Source: Actinomadura opuntiae
GTDB lineage: Bacteria > Actinomycetota > Actinomycetes > Streptosporangiales > Streptosporangiaceae
DNA: 64,000 bases
Direction of reading: 5' to 3'
Assembly (NCBI RefSeq): GCF_030283205.1
Contig: NZ_JASNWF010000013.1
Span: 126,540 to 190,539 of the forward strand
Below the pieces are notes generated by a model. It had not been told where the DNA came from. It was given only the letters and a program-made list of their open reading frames with translations, and made no database searches. The stretch's first letter is position 1, and each line of letters begins with the position of its first letter. This document shows positions 23,867-33,490 of this stretch, one piece after another. Made by a program: the position numbers and the translations under genes.

Positions 23867-24666
23867 CCTGGCTCGGCGCGCCGGTCCGGCGGCGGTTCGT
23901 CGTCATCGCGCTGGTCGTCGGCCTGCTCGTCGTCGCCGCCTTCGTGATGCTTCATGGGCGCGGCGGCAGCGTCCCCGTGACCGGTCCGCGTGGGCAGCGG
24001 GTCACGCTCTTGCACGCGGGTGACTGCTTCAACGGGTTGGAGGAGGGCGTCACCGGAATGTACGTGACCAAGGTGTCGTGCCAGCGCCCGCATGAAGGGG
24101 AAGTCGGTGTCGTGACGGCTGTGGCCGGTGGGCCTTATCCCGGCGACGCGGCACTCGTGGCCGTGGCGGGGAAAGCCTGCAAGAAGCGGATCGGGTTCAT
24201 GCCGGATGACCGCCGAGGCGATGACCTGGAAGTACGCATCGACCGTCCGCAGCCCGAAGCGTGGAAGCGCGGCGACCGCGCAGTGGGTTGCGTACTTCGC
24301 CGTACCGGTGCGCAGGCGTCCGCCTCGACGCCGTCCCCGGGCTGGAAGGACATCGCGGAACTCCGGTCGGGCGAGTGCGTCAAGAAATGGCGGCTGGACG
24401 ACGGCGAAGCGTTCGTCGACTGCCGGCCCGGTTACGAGCGGCGGGTGCTCGGTGTTTTCACGCTCTCCGGAGACGCGTGGCCGGGGAGGAGCACGGAGTT
24501 CGCGATGGTGAAGGAGGGCTGCGGGGCGTTGCGGGGCATGGTGTTCGGCGGCCGGCGGGTGCGTGAGCGGCGGCCTGGGCAGGTGCAGCCGTCTCGGGCT
24601 GCTTGGGAAGATCATCGAAGGTCGGTCGTCTGCCTGGTCGCGGACCACGGCGGCGTGGCCGGGTGA
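23863..24666 (+). CDS. Septum-formation-domain protein, paralog 3 (N-terminally reduced)
   Basis: 267 residues from a GTG at 23863 that overlaps the preceding stop (GTGA). Unlike its two neighbours it has lost the long Pro-rich leader and one membrane helix: it begins directly with VRRRFVVIALVVGLLVVAAF, a single signal-anchor segment, then the outer domain VTLLHAGDCFNGLEEGVTGM, RPHEGEVGVVTAV and LRSGECVKKWRLDDGEAF. The Cys positions follow those of paralogs 1 and 2, but the sequence has drifted strongly. Translational coupling of all three implies equimolar production and perhaps a complex. Function is unknown. A perfect hairpin terminates the operon. Confidence 0.75.
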   Translation: MTWLGAPVRRRFVVIALVVGLLVVAAFVMLHGRGGSVPVTGPRGQRVTLLHAGDCFNGLEEGVTGMYVTKVSCQRPHEGEVGVVTAVAGGPYPGDAALVAVAGKACKKRIGFMPDDRRGDDLEVRIDRPQPEAWKRGDRAVGCVLRRTGAQASASTPSPGWKDIAELRSGECVKKWRLDDGEAFVDCRPGYERRVLGVFTLSGDAWPGRSTEFAMVKEGCGALRGMVFGGRRVRERRPGQVQPSRAAWEDHRRSVVCLVADHGGVAG

Positions 24667-24697
24667 CGTGCCGCCGGTGGTCTGCCGGCGGCACGTC
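24665..24697. terminator. Bidirectional terminator
   Basis: GACGTGCCGCCGG (24665-24677) and its complement (24685-24697) form a perfect 13-bp stem with a 7-base loop, separating the septum-domain operon from convergent secDF. Confidence 0.75.
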
Positions 24698-24701
24698 CCG
24701 G

Positions 24702-26963
24702 TCAGACGACGGCGCCTGAATCGGTGCGGTTCGCGGGGCGGGGCTTCGGGGCCGGGTGGGGTGGGGGGCCGGCGAAGCGGTTCAGAGTGATCGCTAGTGG
24801 GGTGGCGGTGAAGACGCTGGAGTAGGTGCCGACGAGGATGCCCGCCAGCAGGGCGATGGCGAAGTCGGTCAGCGTGTCGCCGCCGAGGACGGCGAGGGCG
24901 GCCAGGATGAACAGCGCGCCCATGCCCGTGTTGACGGTGCGGGGGACGGTCTGCAACGCCCCACGGTTCGCGACCTGCGCGAACGGGGTGCGCGGTGAGA
25001 CCGTCCACAGTTCGCGGACGCGGTCGAACACCACCACGGAGTCGTTCACCGAGTAGCCGATGACGGTGAGCAGCGCGGCGAGGAAGACGCCGTCGACGGG
25101 CTTGCCGAGCCAGGCGAACAGGCCGGTGACGATGGTGATGTCGTGCAGCATCGCCAGCACTGACCCGGCCGCGAACGTCCAGCGGAACCGGAACGTCAGG
25201 TAGCCGAGCTGCACGAGCAGGGCGACGCCGAGCGCGATCATCGCCTTGGTGCGCATCTCGCCGCCGAGGCTCGGGCCGATGAGCTCGTCGCGCTGCTTGG
25301 CCGCGCCGCCGCCCTGCTGCGCGAGCGCGTCCCGGATGCGCCTCTCCTGCGCGTCGGTGAGCTCGCTGGTGCGGACGGCGATGCCGTCCTTGCCGGAGGT
25401 CTGCACGGTGGCCTGCGGGAAGCCGGCGCGGGCGACGGCGGAGCGGGCGTCGTCGATGTCGACGGGACGGTTCGTGGTGTACTCGACGGCCCGTCCGCCG
25501 GTGAACTCGACGCCGTAGTTCAGGCCGCGGGTGACGATGCCGGTGAGCGTGATCGCGACGGCGAGGCCGGAGATCGCGAGCCAGAGCGTCCGGCGTTTCA
25601 TCAGGTCGGGTTCGCGGTGTTCCAGCCATCGGCGGATCCGGCCGCCGGGGCTGAGGCCGCCGGCCTTGGAACGGCCGAGACGCGGCAGGCGGGCCAGGGC
25701 CGCGTCGGTGAGGACGCGGCTGAGCAGCATCGCCGACACCAGCGAGGCCAGCACGCCGATGCACAGCGTGACGCCGAATCCCTTGACCGGCCCGGACGCG
25801 AGGAAGAACAGCAGGCCGCCGGCGAGCAGCGTGGTGGCGGCGGAGTCGGCGATCGCCGACCACGCCTTGGTGAAGCCGATGGCGAGGGCGTTGCGCGGGG
25901 AGCGGCCGGGGGCGGCGGCGCGTTCCTCGCGGGCGCGTTCGAAGGCCAGGACGTTCGCGTCGATCGCCATGCCGATCGCCAGGACGAACCCGGCGAGGCC
26001 GGGCAGGGTGAGCGTCGCGCCGGCGGCGACGAGCGCGGCGTAGGAGATCAGCGCGTAGCCGGCCAGCGCGAGGGTGGCGAGCAGGCCGACGAGCCGGTAG
26101 ACGGCGACGATGAACAGGCCGGTCAGCGCGACGCCGATGACGGCCGCCCAGGCGCTGGCCCGGATCGCCTCCTCGCCGAGGGTGGGGCCGACGACCCGCT
26201 GCTCGACGATCGTCACCGGGACGGGGAGAGCGCCGCCCTGCACCAGCGCGGCCAGGTCCTTGGCCTCCTCGGCGCCGAAGTTCCCGGTGATGCGGGTGGA
26301 GCCGCCGGTGATCCCGATGCCGCAGGCGACATCCTCGCTGACCTGCGGCGATGAGATGACCTTGCCGTCCAGGACGAACGCGACGCGGCGCTCGTCGCCG
26401 GTCGCGCAGGCGGCCTTGGCGGTCGCCTTCTCCCAGGCGGCTCCACCGCCGCCGCGGAACTCGATGCCGACGTCCCAGCCGCCGAGCCCCTCGGGGTCGA
26501 AGGACGCGGCGGCCGAGCCGATCCCGTCGCCGGTGAGGACGGCGGGGCCGATGATGACCGGCCGGCCGCTCTCGTCCGGGACCTCCTTCTCGCCGTCGCC
26601 GGCCCGGCCGTCGGCCGCGCGGACGGGGTGGGCGGTGAGCTGGGCGGTGCGGCCGAGCAGCGACGCGGCGTGCGAGGGGTCCTGCACGTCGGGCAGCTCG
26701 ACGATCAGCCGGCGGTCGCCGGAGCGGGTGATGGACGCCTCGGCGACGCCGAGCGCGTCGACGCGGCGGTGCAGCACCTGGCGGGCGCGGTCGGTGGCCT
26801 CGCGGCCGGCCTTCACCGACGGCGAGTCCCGGGTCTCCAGGACGATCCGGGTCCCGCCGCGCAGGTCGAGGCCCAGCCGGGCGGGTTCGGACAATGCGAA
26901 GTACAGCGATGCGGCGAGCACGGCGAATGCCAGGACCGCCCGCACCGCGTTGGCGCGAGTCAA
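24702..26963 (-). CDS. secDF: SecDF fusion protein translocase subunit
   Basis: About 753 residues starting at a TTG (26963) with GGAGG six bases upstream; the codons before it do not look coding. The SecD half (1-440) has the N-terminal helix, LGLDLRGGTRIVLET, and the membrane core with ALPVPVTIVEQRVVGPTLGE and GFVLAIGMAIDANVLAFERA. The SecF half (about 450 to the end) follows with GLNYGVEFTGGRAVEYTTNR, then YSVNDSVVVFDRVRE. It acts with SecYEG in the plasma membrane, using the proton gradient to help exported proteins leave the channel. Actinobacteria normally encode separate secD and secF next to yajC, so this fused form is probably an additional, accessory copy. Confidence 0.92.
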   Translation of the reverse strand: MTRANAVRAVLAFAVLAASLYFALSEPARLGLDLRGGTRIVLETRDSPSVKAGREATDRARQVLHRRVDALGVAEASITRSGDRRLIVELPDVQDPSHAASLLGRTAQLTAHPVRAADGRAGDGEKEVPDESGRPVIIGPAVLTGDGIGSAAASFDPEGLGGWDVGIEFRGGGGAAWEKATAKAACATGDERRVAFVLDGKVISSPQVSEDVACGIGITGGSTRITGNFGAEEAKDLAALVQGGALPVPVTIVEQRVVGPTLGEEAIRASAWAAVIGVALTGLFIVAVYRLVGLLATLALAGYALISYAALVAAGATLTLPGLAGFVLAIGMAIDANVLAFERAREERAAAPGRSPRNALAIGFTKAWSAIADSAATTLLAGGLLFFLASGPVKGFGVTLCIGVLASLVSAMLLSRVLTDAALARLPRLGRSKAGGLSPGGRIRRWLEHREPDLMKRRTLWLAISGLAVAITLTGIVTRGLNYGVEFTGGRAVEYTTNRPVDIDDARSAVARAGFPQATVQTSGKDGIAVRTSELTDAQERRIRDALAQQGGGAAKQRDELIGPSLGGEMRTKAMIALGVALLVQLGYLTFRFRWTFAAGSVLAMLHDITIVTGLFAWLGKPVDGVFLAALLTVIGYSVNDSVVVFDRVRELWTVSPRTPFAQVANRGALQTVPRTVNTGMGALFILAALAVLGGDTLTDFAIALLAGILVGTYSSVFTATPLAITLNRFAGPPPHPAPKPRPANRTDSGAVV

Positions 26964-27029
26964 AGGGGAACCTCCACACGGAGCGATGGCGCCGCCGCTT
27001 CGCAAGGCGCGGCGCCGCTGGACGGAACG

Positions 27030-27416
27030 TCAGATCCGAGTGGAGGCGGGCGGGGCGCGTCCCCGCGGCACGCCCGTGGCCGTGACGACGGGCGCGTCGA
27101 AGCCGGGAAGCGGCCGGACGAGCGGGACGAGCGCCGGACGCACGTCCGGTCCCGCGGCGGCGAACGCGCCCGGCGTGGCAGGCGCGGGTGCTCCGGCGTG
27201 ATGCCGCGCCACCACCGCGGCGGCATGGGCCGATCGCGGTGAGGATGCCCGTCCGGGCGCGTACTGCACGGAGCCGGTGCGGACCGCGACGTCGGCCACG
27301 CCGCCGGACGGTCCGGCGAGCGTGCCGGCGGCGGGCGCGCCGGCGAGGCCGAGCAGGCCGAGTGCGAGGGCGAGCAGCCAGCGGACGGCGGCGGGCGAGC
27401 GGCGCGGTTCGCGCAT
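27030..27416 (-). CDS. Small secreted or membrane-anchored hypothetical protein upstream of secDF
   Basis: A 128-residue product starting at an ATG (27416) with a perfect GGAGG seven bases before it. The N-terminus is a clear signal sequence or anchor (RRSPAAVRWLLALALGLLGL, then AGAPAAGTLAGPSG). The rest is Ala/Pro/Gly/Val-rich and low in complexity, with no recognisable domain or cysteines. It ends 66 bp before secDF on the same strand, so the two are probably cotranscribed. The good ribosome binding site and signal peptide support a real gene; the biased composition leaves some doubt. Confidence 0.55.
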   Translation of the reverse strand: MREPRRSPAAVRWLLALALGLLGLAGAPAAGTLAGPSGGVADVAVRTGSVQYAPGRASSPRSAHAAAVVARHHAGAPAPATPGAFAAAGPDVRPALVPLVRPLPGFDAPVVTATGVPRGRAPPASTRI

Positions 27417-27521
27417 GGGCCCTCCTCACCGTCCCCGAGCCGCCGGGCCGGCGGCGGTGGTGCGGCCCAATCTAGGCCACTTCGCGGGCGGGCGCATTGG
27501 ACCGCAACAAAGCGAGAAAGC

Positions 27522-27614
27522 ACGGAGTCGGGACTCCGTCAATCGGGCCGGGCGCCACAACCTCCTCCCCCTCCCCCGCGCGTCCGGGCCCACCAGCAGA
27601 CACCGGCTGGTGTC
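27522..27614. promoter_or_regulatory. Two palindromes upstream of the secreted-protein gene
   Basis: ACGGAGT-CGGG-ACTCCGT (27522-27539) and GACACC-GGCT-GGTGTC (27599-27614) lie in the 297-bp divergent region 27417-27713, which otherwise holds no gene. Either could be an operator; they are unrelated to each other. Confidence 0.3.
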
Positions 27615-27713
27615 CCAATGCGGCCAGGCCGGATCGGACCGCGCCCATTGCCGACCCAGGAAAGGCGAATTACTTTCGCGTTGCCCACCCCGAACCGGAC
27701 AAAGGAGTATCCG

Positions 27714-28376
27714 GTGGCACGTATCAGACAGACCGCGATCATCGGGACCGCCGCGCTCGCCGTCCTCGCCGCGGGCGTCGCACCCGCCTCGGCCGCGACC
27801 ACGACCATCCGCAAGGGCTCGGCCACCGCCGCCCCCTACGCGGGCAACGTGCGGGCCTCGCTGCTCGGCACCGCGACCGTCTCCACCTCGATCGGCAGCG
27901 GCTCCTGCAGCCAGTCGACGATGACCGGCTCGATCAACTCCGACGGCACCGGCCTCAGCATCGGCAGCGCCGACTTCAGCAACTGCACCGGCACCGCGTC
28001 CGTCGCCATCACCGCGCAGAAGCTGCCGTGGACCGGCGGCACCGTCGTCTACGACTCCGGCCACAGCGGCAACCGCGACGCGGCGGTCACGATCGCCAAC
28101 TTCAGCGTCAAGGCCGTCGTCGACCTGTTCGGCGGCATCACCTGCGTCTTCGGCGGCAACCTCACCGCCAACGGCTACAACCCCGACAACCCGAACCGTC
28201 CCGTCACGAGCAACGCCCAGGCTCAGGTCGGCGTGAACAACGCGACGGTGAACAAGCAGTCCGGCAGCAGCTTCCTCTGCCCGTCCACCGCCACCGTCTC
28301 CGCCACGTACCAGCTGCAGGGCGAGACGACCGCCGGGTCCGGCACCTACGACCAGACCCTGTACGTCACGGGCTGA
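27714..28376 (+). CDS. Secreted hypothetical protein with four cysteines
   Basis: 220 residues from a GTG at 27714 that sits seven bases after AAAGGAG. A standard signal peptide (RIRQTAIIGTAALAVLAAGV, cleavage near ASA-ATT) leads to a Ser/Thr/Gly/Asn-rich beta-type mature protein. Its four cysteines (in GSCSQS, SNCTGT, ITCVFG, FLCPST) could make two disulfides. The regular alternation of small polar residues is typical of actinomycete secreted beta-sandwich proteins of unknown role. No enzyme motif is visible. A strong hairpin follows the stop, so it is probably transcribed alone and possibly at a high level. Confidence 0.8.
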   Translation: MARIRQTAIIGTAALAVLAAGVAPASAATTTIRKGSATAAPYAGNVRASLLGTATVSTSIGSGSCSQSTMTGSINSDGTGLSIGSADFSNCTGTASVAITAQKLPWTGGTVVYDSGHSGNRDAAVTIANFSVKAVVDLFGGITCVFGGNLTANGYNPDNPNRPVTSNAQAQVGVNNATVNKQSGSSFLCPSTATVSATYQLQGETTAGSGTYDQTLYVTG

Positions 28377-28453
28377 CCCGCCAGAGGGGGCGCTCCCCGG
28401 CAGGCTCCCGAACGACGCGCTCCCACCACAGCGATGATCGCTCCCAAAGAGAA

Positions 28454-28487
28454 GCGGGCCGCCCCTCGCACAAGAGGGGCGGCCCGC
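28454..28487. terminator. Bidirectional terminator
   Basis: GCGGGCCGCCCCTC and its complement pair perfectly over 14 bp around the loop GCACAA, between the convergent secreted-protein gene and glyS. Confidence 0.8.
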
Positions 28488-28513
28488 CGCCGCGTCTCAG
28501 CGGCCCCGGCGGC

Positions 28514-29902
<1,389 letters not shown>

Positions 29903-30090
29903 GAGTCTTCTCTCCATCCGGCTGGCGGTCGGCGGGTCAGTGCGAACGCCCCGGCCGCCGGCGGAACGGCGGTACGGCGGCGATGGTGATCCCCGGTGAT
30001 GGTGCGCTGTGCAAGAGCGGTGAGGCGCGGCTCCCCGGCGCCTCAGAGCATTCCCCAGCTTAGGGCACCCGGCGGGGTTCCCGGGCGGCA

Positions 30091-30130
30091 CCGGCGCGGC
30101 GCGCCCGACGTGCCGGGTGCGCCGCGCCGG
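30091..30130 (-). terminator. Hairpin downstream of the DUF1906 gene
   Basis: CCGGCGCGGCG (30091-30101) and CGCCGCGCCGG (30120-30130) form a perfect 11-bp stem about 30 bp past the stop codon. Confidence 0.55.
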
Positions 30131-30158
30131 AGGCCGGGGCGGTAGGGCGGGCCGGGGC

Positions 30159-31688
30159 TCAGTAGGCGCGGCCGTCGGCGAGGCTGCTGTCGATGTTCAG
30201 CGTGACGCCGCCGTGCCGCTCCCGGTGGGCGCCCCGGTACTGCTTGATGCGGCGGTGCGGCGGCCACCAGCGGTCCGGCAGGTACCGGTCGCCGTACACG
30301 CGGGCCTTGCCGTCCCAGTTGGCGAACCAGATGCCGACGGGCTTGGCGGCCCCGGCGGCCGCGCCCACGTCGCGGACCCCGGAGCTGGCGTTCCCGTAGA
30401 GGCACGGCTTGTAGTGCTTCTTCGCGACCGCCTTCACCCAGGCGCTGACGAAACGGATCACGGCGGCCCGGCAGGAGGCGTTCCCGCTGTTGTACGCCTC
30501 CAGGTCGAGGTAGATGGGCTCGCCGGCCGGGATGCCGAGCGCCTTGGCCCGGGCCGCGGCGTCCCCGCCGGTCCTCCTGCCCTGCGACGCGGCGCTCTTC
30601 TTGGTGAACTTCTGCGGGCGCGTGCCGCACGGCGGCTGGAGACCGACGTACGTCGGCAGGATGCGGTAGCCCATGTTGTGGACCTTCTTCACCCACGAGG
30701 CCGTGAGGTTGGGCTGCGCGCAGCCCCGCGCTGCGCCGCCGATGTAGATGTTGGTGACCTTGTAGGCCGGACGCCACGCCTTCATCGTGGACAGCGCCGG
30801 AGCCGTGCAGGTGTCGAAGCCCTTGCCGGACGCGTAGTCCAGCCGCTCCGGGGGCTCCGGCGGCGCGCTGCGGCGGACGGCGGGCTTCGACGACGGCCCG
30901 GCCGGCTCGTGCGCCCCGGCCGGCTTCTCCGGCTGGACCGGCTTCGCAGGCGTCTCGGGCTTCGCGGGCTTCGCGGACGTATCGGGCTTCGCAGACGCAT
31001 CGGGGTTCGCGGGTGCATCGGGCTTCGCGGATGCGTCGGGCTTCGCGGATGCGTCGGGCTTGGCGGGGTCGGCCGGCTTGGCGGGTGTGCCGGGCTTCCC
31101 GTGCGCGTGGGGCTTGCCGGGTCCGCCGGTCCGCTTCGAGATCAGCCGGGTGCCGCGCAGGACCCGCTGGAGCTCGGCCGGGTCCGTCCCGTACACGCCG
31201 GTGATGCTGAGACCGGCCTCGGGAAGGGCCAGCATGGTCTCGTGGCCGATGGTGGGCCGGACGGTGAACGAGCCGAGCTTGTCGCCGTGCACGACCGTCC
31301 GGGACGCCGCGGCGCCGCGCAGCGGCTGGACGTGCACGGCCTCGGTGCGGCCGACGACCCGGGCCGGGCAGTCCGGCTGCGGCCCGGGACGTCCCAGGTA
31401 GACGGCGTGCAGGTCGTAGCGGACGCAGGCGGACGGGTCCAGGTCGAGGCTGATCACCCGCCAGCCCTCCGGGACGGGGACGCGCACGCCGCGGTAGGCG
31501 ACCGAGCGGGGCCCGGCCTCGCCCGCCGCGCGGACGCCGGGCGCCCCTCCGGTCAGCGCGGCGGCCGCGTGGGCCGCGGGCCGCGCGGGGGCCGCCGCGT
31601 GGAGGGCGCCGAGGCACGCGACGGCGGCCGTCCCGGTGGCCGAGCTGAGCAGGGCGACAGCGGTCTGCGAGACGACACGGCGCATCAT
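30159..31688 (-). CDS. Secreted DUF1906 (Rv2525c-like, glycoside-hydrolase-fold) protein with KPDASA repeat linker
   Basis: 509 residues from the ATG at 31688 preceded by GGGGGAG. A signal peptide (MMRRVVSQTAVALLSSATGT to about residue 40) is followed by a domain of about 140 residues without clear relatives (VRVPVPEGWRVISLDLDPSA). Next is a Pro/Lys/Ala linker of repeated KPDASA hexapeptides, and from about residue 280 a C-terminal DUF1906 barrel: GFDTCTAPALSTMKAW, NIYIGGAARGC, then YRILPTYVGLQ, EPIYLDLEAYN and PVGIWFANWDG. DUF1906 proteins resemble GH25-like barrels and are Tat-exported in mycobacteria, with a possible peptidoglycan role. The linker resembles a cell-wall spanning spacer. Enzymatic activity is unproven. 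Confidence 0.85.
   Translation of the reverse strand: MMRRVVSQTAVALLSSATGTAAVACLGALHAAAPARPAAHAAAALTGGAPGVRAAGEAGPRSVAYRGVRVPVPEGWRVISLDLDPSACVRYDLHAVYLGRPGPQPDCPARVVGRTEAVHVQPLRGAAASRTVVHGDKLGSFTVRPTIGHETMLALPEAGLSITGVYGTDPAELQRVLRGTRLISKRTGGPGKPHAHGKPGTPAKPADPAKPDASAKPDASAKPDAPANPDASAKPDTSAKPAKPETPAKPVQPEKPAGAHEPAGPSSKPAVRRSAPPEPPERLDYASGKGFDTCTAPALSTMKAWRPAYKVTNIYIGGAARGCAQPNLTASWVKKVHNMGYRILPTYVGLQPPCGTRPQKFTKKSAASQGRRTGGDAAARAKALGIPAGEPIYLDLEAYNSGNASCRAAVIRFVSAWVKAVAKKHYKPCLYGNASSGVRDVGAAAGAAKPVGIWFANWDGKARVYGDRYLPDRWWPPHRRIKQYRGAHRERHGGVTLNIDSSLADGRAY
30967..31056 (-). repeat. 18-bp tandem repeat encoding KPDASA-type hexapeptides
   Basis: Five successive 18-bp units (for example GGCTTCGCGGATGCGTCG, identical at 31021-31038 and 31039-31056) code for the linker of the DUF1906 protein; a further degenerate unit follows to 31074. 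The unit keeps the reading frame, so copy-number change would alter linker length only. Confidence 0.85.
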
Positions 31689-31855
31689 TCTCCCCCGAAC
31701 TACGCCGGGCGGGGCGGCGGCCGTCTCCCCCGCGGGCCCGGCGGCATGATCGTGACCCGGCAAAGATGACCTTGACGGGCGGCGCCGAAACCGGGCCCGG
31801 CCGCTTCTTGCCCCGGTATTGCCCGCTTCGTTGACCTGCGGCGAGGTCCCGCGGG

Positions 31856-32146
31856 TCAGCGCGGGAGGGAGGTGACGACCTCGTAGGCGCCGGGCTCGTC
31901 GACGGCCAGCGCGGCCAGCGGCATGAACTCCAGCCGCACCTCGTAGGCGCCGAGCGCGCGGCGGTAGTGGCCGGCGCCGTCCCATTCGGTGACCAGCGCC
32001 CACAGGCCCGGCTCGTCGACGGTCCTGGCGAGTCGCCCGGACCGGAATCCGGTGCTGCGCGACAGCGCGGTGAGCACCGCGGTCATGCGGTCGGCGAAGC
32101 CGTCGGCGTCCGACGCGGGCACGCGGTACCGGGTTATCGCGATCAT
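31856..32146 (-). CDS. Antibiotic biosynthesis monooxygenase (ABM)-like small protein
   Basis: 96 residues from an ATG at 32146. The beta-alpha-beta pattern (MIAITRYRVPASDADGFADR, then LSRSTGFRSGRLARTVDEPG, ALVTEWDGAGHYRRALGAY, and the closing AYEVVTSLPR) is that of the dimeric ferredoxin-like ABM fold. Members include haem-degrading or quinol monooxygenases and many uncharacterised proteins; key residues for those reactions are not evident here. It is divergent from the small membrane protein gene at 32175, only 28 bp away, so their promoters overlap. Confidence 0.78.
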   Translation of the reverse strand: MIAITRYRVPASDADGFADRMTAVLTALSRSTGFRSGRLARTVDEPGLWALVTEWDGAGHYRRALGAYEVRLEFMPLAALAVDEPGAYEVVTSLPR

Positions 32147-32174
32147 CCGCCCATCCTCGCAGTACGTTGGGCCG

Positions 32175-32492
32175 GTGGAGACGCGGAGCGGACGGGACCG
32201 GCCGGCGGGCGGCGTGCGGGCGGCGGTGGAGCGGTGGAGCGCGGCGCCGGTGGTGTTCCTGCACCGGCTGCCGCGCGGGCTGCTGCTCGCCGTCGTGTTC
32301 GTGCTGCTGGTGATCGGGATGGTGGGAACGGGCTGGGTGGCGGCGGCCGGGCTGCTGGTGCTGGCGGCGGCGCTGGCCTGGTTCGCGTTCCTGAACTGGC
32401 CGGAGCTGGAGGCGCAGGGAAGGATCCTGCGGGTCGTGGCGTTGGCCGTTCTCGTCGGGTTCGCCCTGGGACGGGGCTTTGGGCGGTTTTGA
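32175..32492 (+). CDS. Small membrane protein (DUF6703-like)
   Basis: 105 residues from a GTG at 32175. A basic N-terminal stretch (HRLPRGLLL) precedes two or three hydrophobic helices (LLLAVVFVLLVIGMVGTGWV, AAAGLLVLAAALAWFAF, VVALAVLVGFALGRGF). It resembles a small actinobacterial family of unknown role; the DUF6703 name is from memory and not verified. Its stop codon lies inside the Zur box that precedes znuA, so it is a neighbour of the zinc operon rather than necessarily part of it. Confidence 0.65.
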   Translation: METRSGRDRPAGGVRAAVERWSAAPVVFLHRLPRGLLLAVVFVLLVIGMVGTGWVAAAGLLVLAAALAWFAFLNWPELEAQGRILRVVALAVLVGFALGRGFGRF

Positions 32493-32504
32493 CAACCGTT
32501 TTCA
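32490..32504 (+). promoter_or_regulatory. Zur box upstream of znuA
   Basis: TGACAACCGTTTTCA is a 7-1-7 inverted repeat (six of seven arm positions pair) of the Zur/Fur type, 20 bp before the znuA start. The operon ends with the zur gene itself, so zinc-dependent autorepression is expected. Confidence 0.75.
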
Positions 32505-32524
32505 TCTTCGTCCATAATCGTGAG

Positions 32525-33490
32525 GTGCCCCGACCCCGCAACCCGCTCCGCGCCCTCCTCGCGGCCGTGCCCGCAGCGGTGCTCGCCGCCGGTCTCGGCG
32601 CCGCGCTGGTGGGCTGCGGCAGCGCCGTCGCGGACGTCCCGCCGGGCAAGACGGCCGTGGTCGCGTCCTTCTATCCCGCCGCCTGGCTCGCCGAGCGGGT
32701 CGGCGGCGGCGACGTATACGTCCGGACGCTGACCAGACCCGGCGCCGAGCCCCACGACCTGGAGCTGACGGCCCGGCAAGTCGCGCAGGTCGAGAAGGCC
32801 GACCTCGCCGTCTACGTCAAGGGCGTGCAGCCGGCCGTGGACGACGCCGTCCGCGAGCACGCCCGGAACCGGTCGCTGGACGCCGCGAGCCTGGTGAGGA
32901 CGCTGCCGCCGCCGTCCGACGACGAGAGCGAGATCGAGGAGCACGACGGCGACCGGGGGCACGCCGACGTCGGCTACGACCCGCACGTCTGGCTGGACCC
33001 GGCCCGGATGGCGACCATCGCGACCGCGCTCGGCGACCGGCTCGCCGAGGCCGACACCGCGCACGCCACCGCCTACCGGCAGCGCGCGCAGACCGTCGCC
33101 GCCCAGCTCACCGGCCTCGACCAGCGGTTCCGCGACGGCTTGGAGAACTGCGCCCGCCGCGACATCGTCACCGCGCACGCCGCCTTCGGCTATCTCGCCG
33201 AACGGTACGGCCTGCGGCAGGTGTCGATCGCGGGCATCGACCCGTCCATGGAGCCGTCGCCGAAACGGCTCGCCGGGCTGACCCGCGAGGTCCGCGCCGC
33301 CGGCGCGACGACGATCTTCACCGAGCGGCTCGTCAGCTCCAAGGTCGCCGACTCCCTCGCCCGCGAGGCGGGCGTGCGGACCGCCGTGCTCGACCCGGTG
33401 GAGGGCGTCGAGCCGGGCTCGTCCGACGACTACCTGACCGTCATGGACCGCGACCTGCGGACGCTGCGCCCCGCCCTGGGGTGCTCATGA
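32525..33490 (+). CDS. znuA: Zinc ABC transporter substrate-binding lipoprotein
   Basis: 321 residues from a GTG at 32525. The signal peptide ends in a lipobox (AALVGC, Cys about residue 32), so the protein should be membrane-tethered outside the cell. The cluster A-1 solute-binding fold is clear: VASFYPAAWLAERVGG, RPGAEPHDLELTARQVAQVE, YDPHVWLDPARMATIA, and VTAHAAFGYLAERYGL. These supply His ligands for zinc, and a short acidic/His loop (EIEEHDGDRGHAD) is typical of zinc rather than manganese binders. It heads a four-gene operon whose next start overlaps its stop (ATGA), under the Zur box at 32490. Confidence 0.92.
   Translation: MPRPRNPLRALLAAVPAAVLAAGLGAALVGCGSAVADVPPGKTAVVASFYPAAWLAERVGGGDVYVRTLTRPGAEPHDLELTARQVAQVEKADLAVYVKGVQPAVDDAVREHARNRSLDAASLVRTLPPPSDDESEIEEHDGDRGHADVGYDPHVWLDPARMATIATALGDRLAEADTAHATAYRQRAQTVAAQLTGLDQRFRDGLENCARRDIVTAHAAFGYLAERYGLRQVSIAGIDPSMEPSPKRLAGLTREVRAAGATTIFTERLVSSKVADSLAREAGVRTAVLDPVEGVEPGSSDDYLTVMDRDLRTLRPALGCS

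Noticed and set aside
29903..30158. T-box riboswitch upstream of glyS
   Set aside because: No T-box sequence or specifier-loop structure is recognisable; the hairpin there belongs to the end of the DUF1906 gene.
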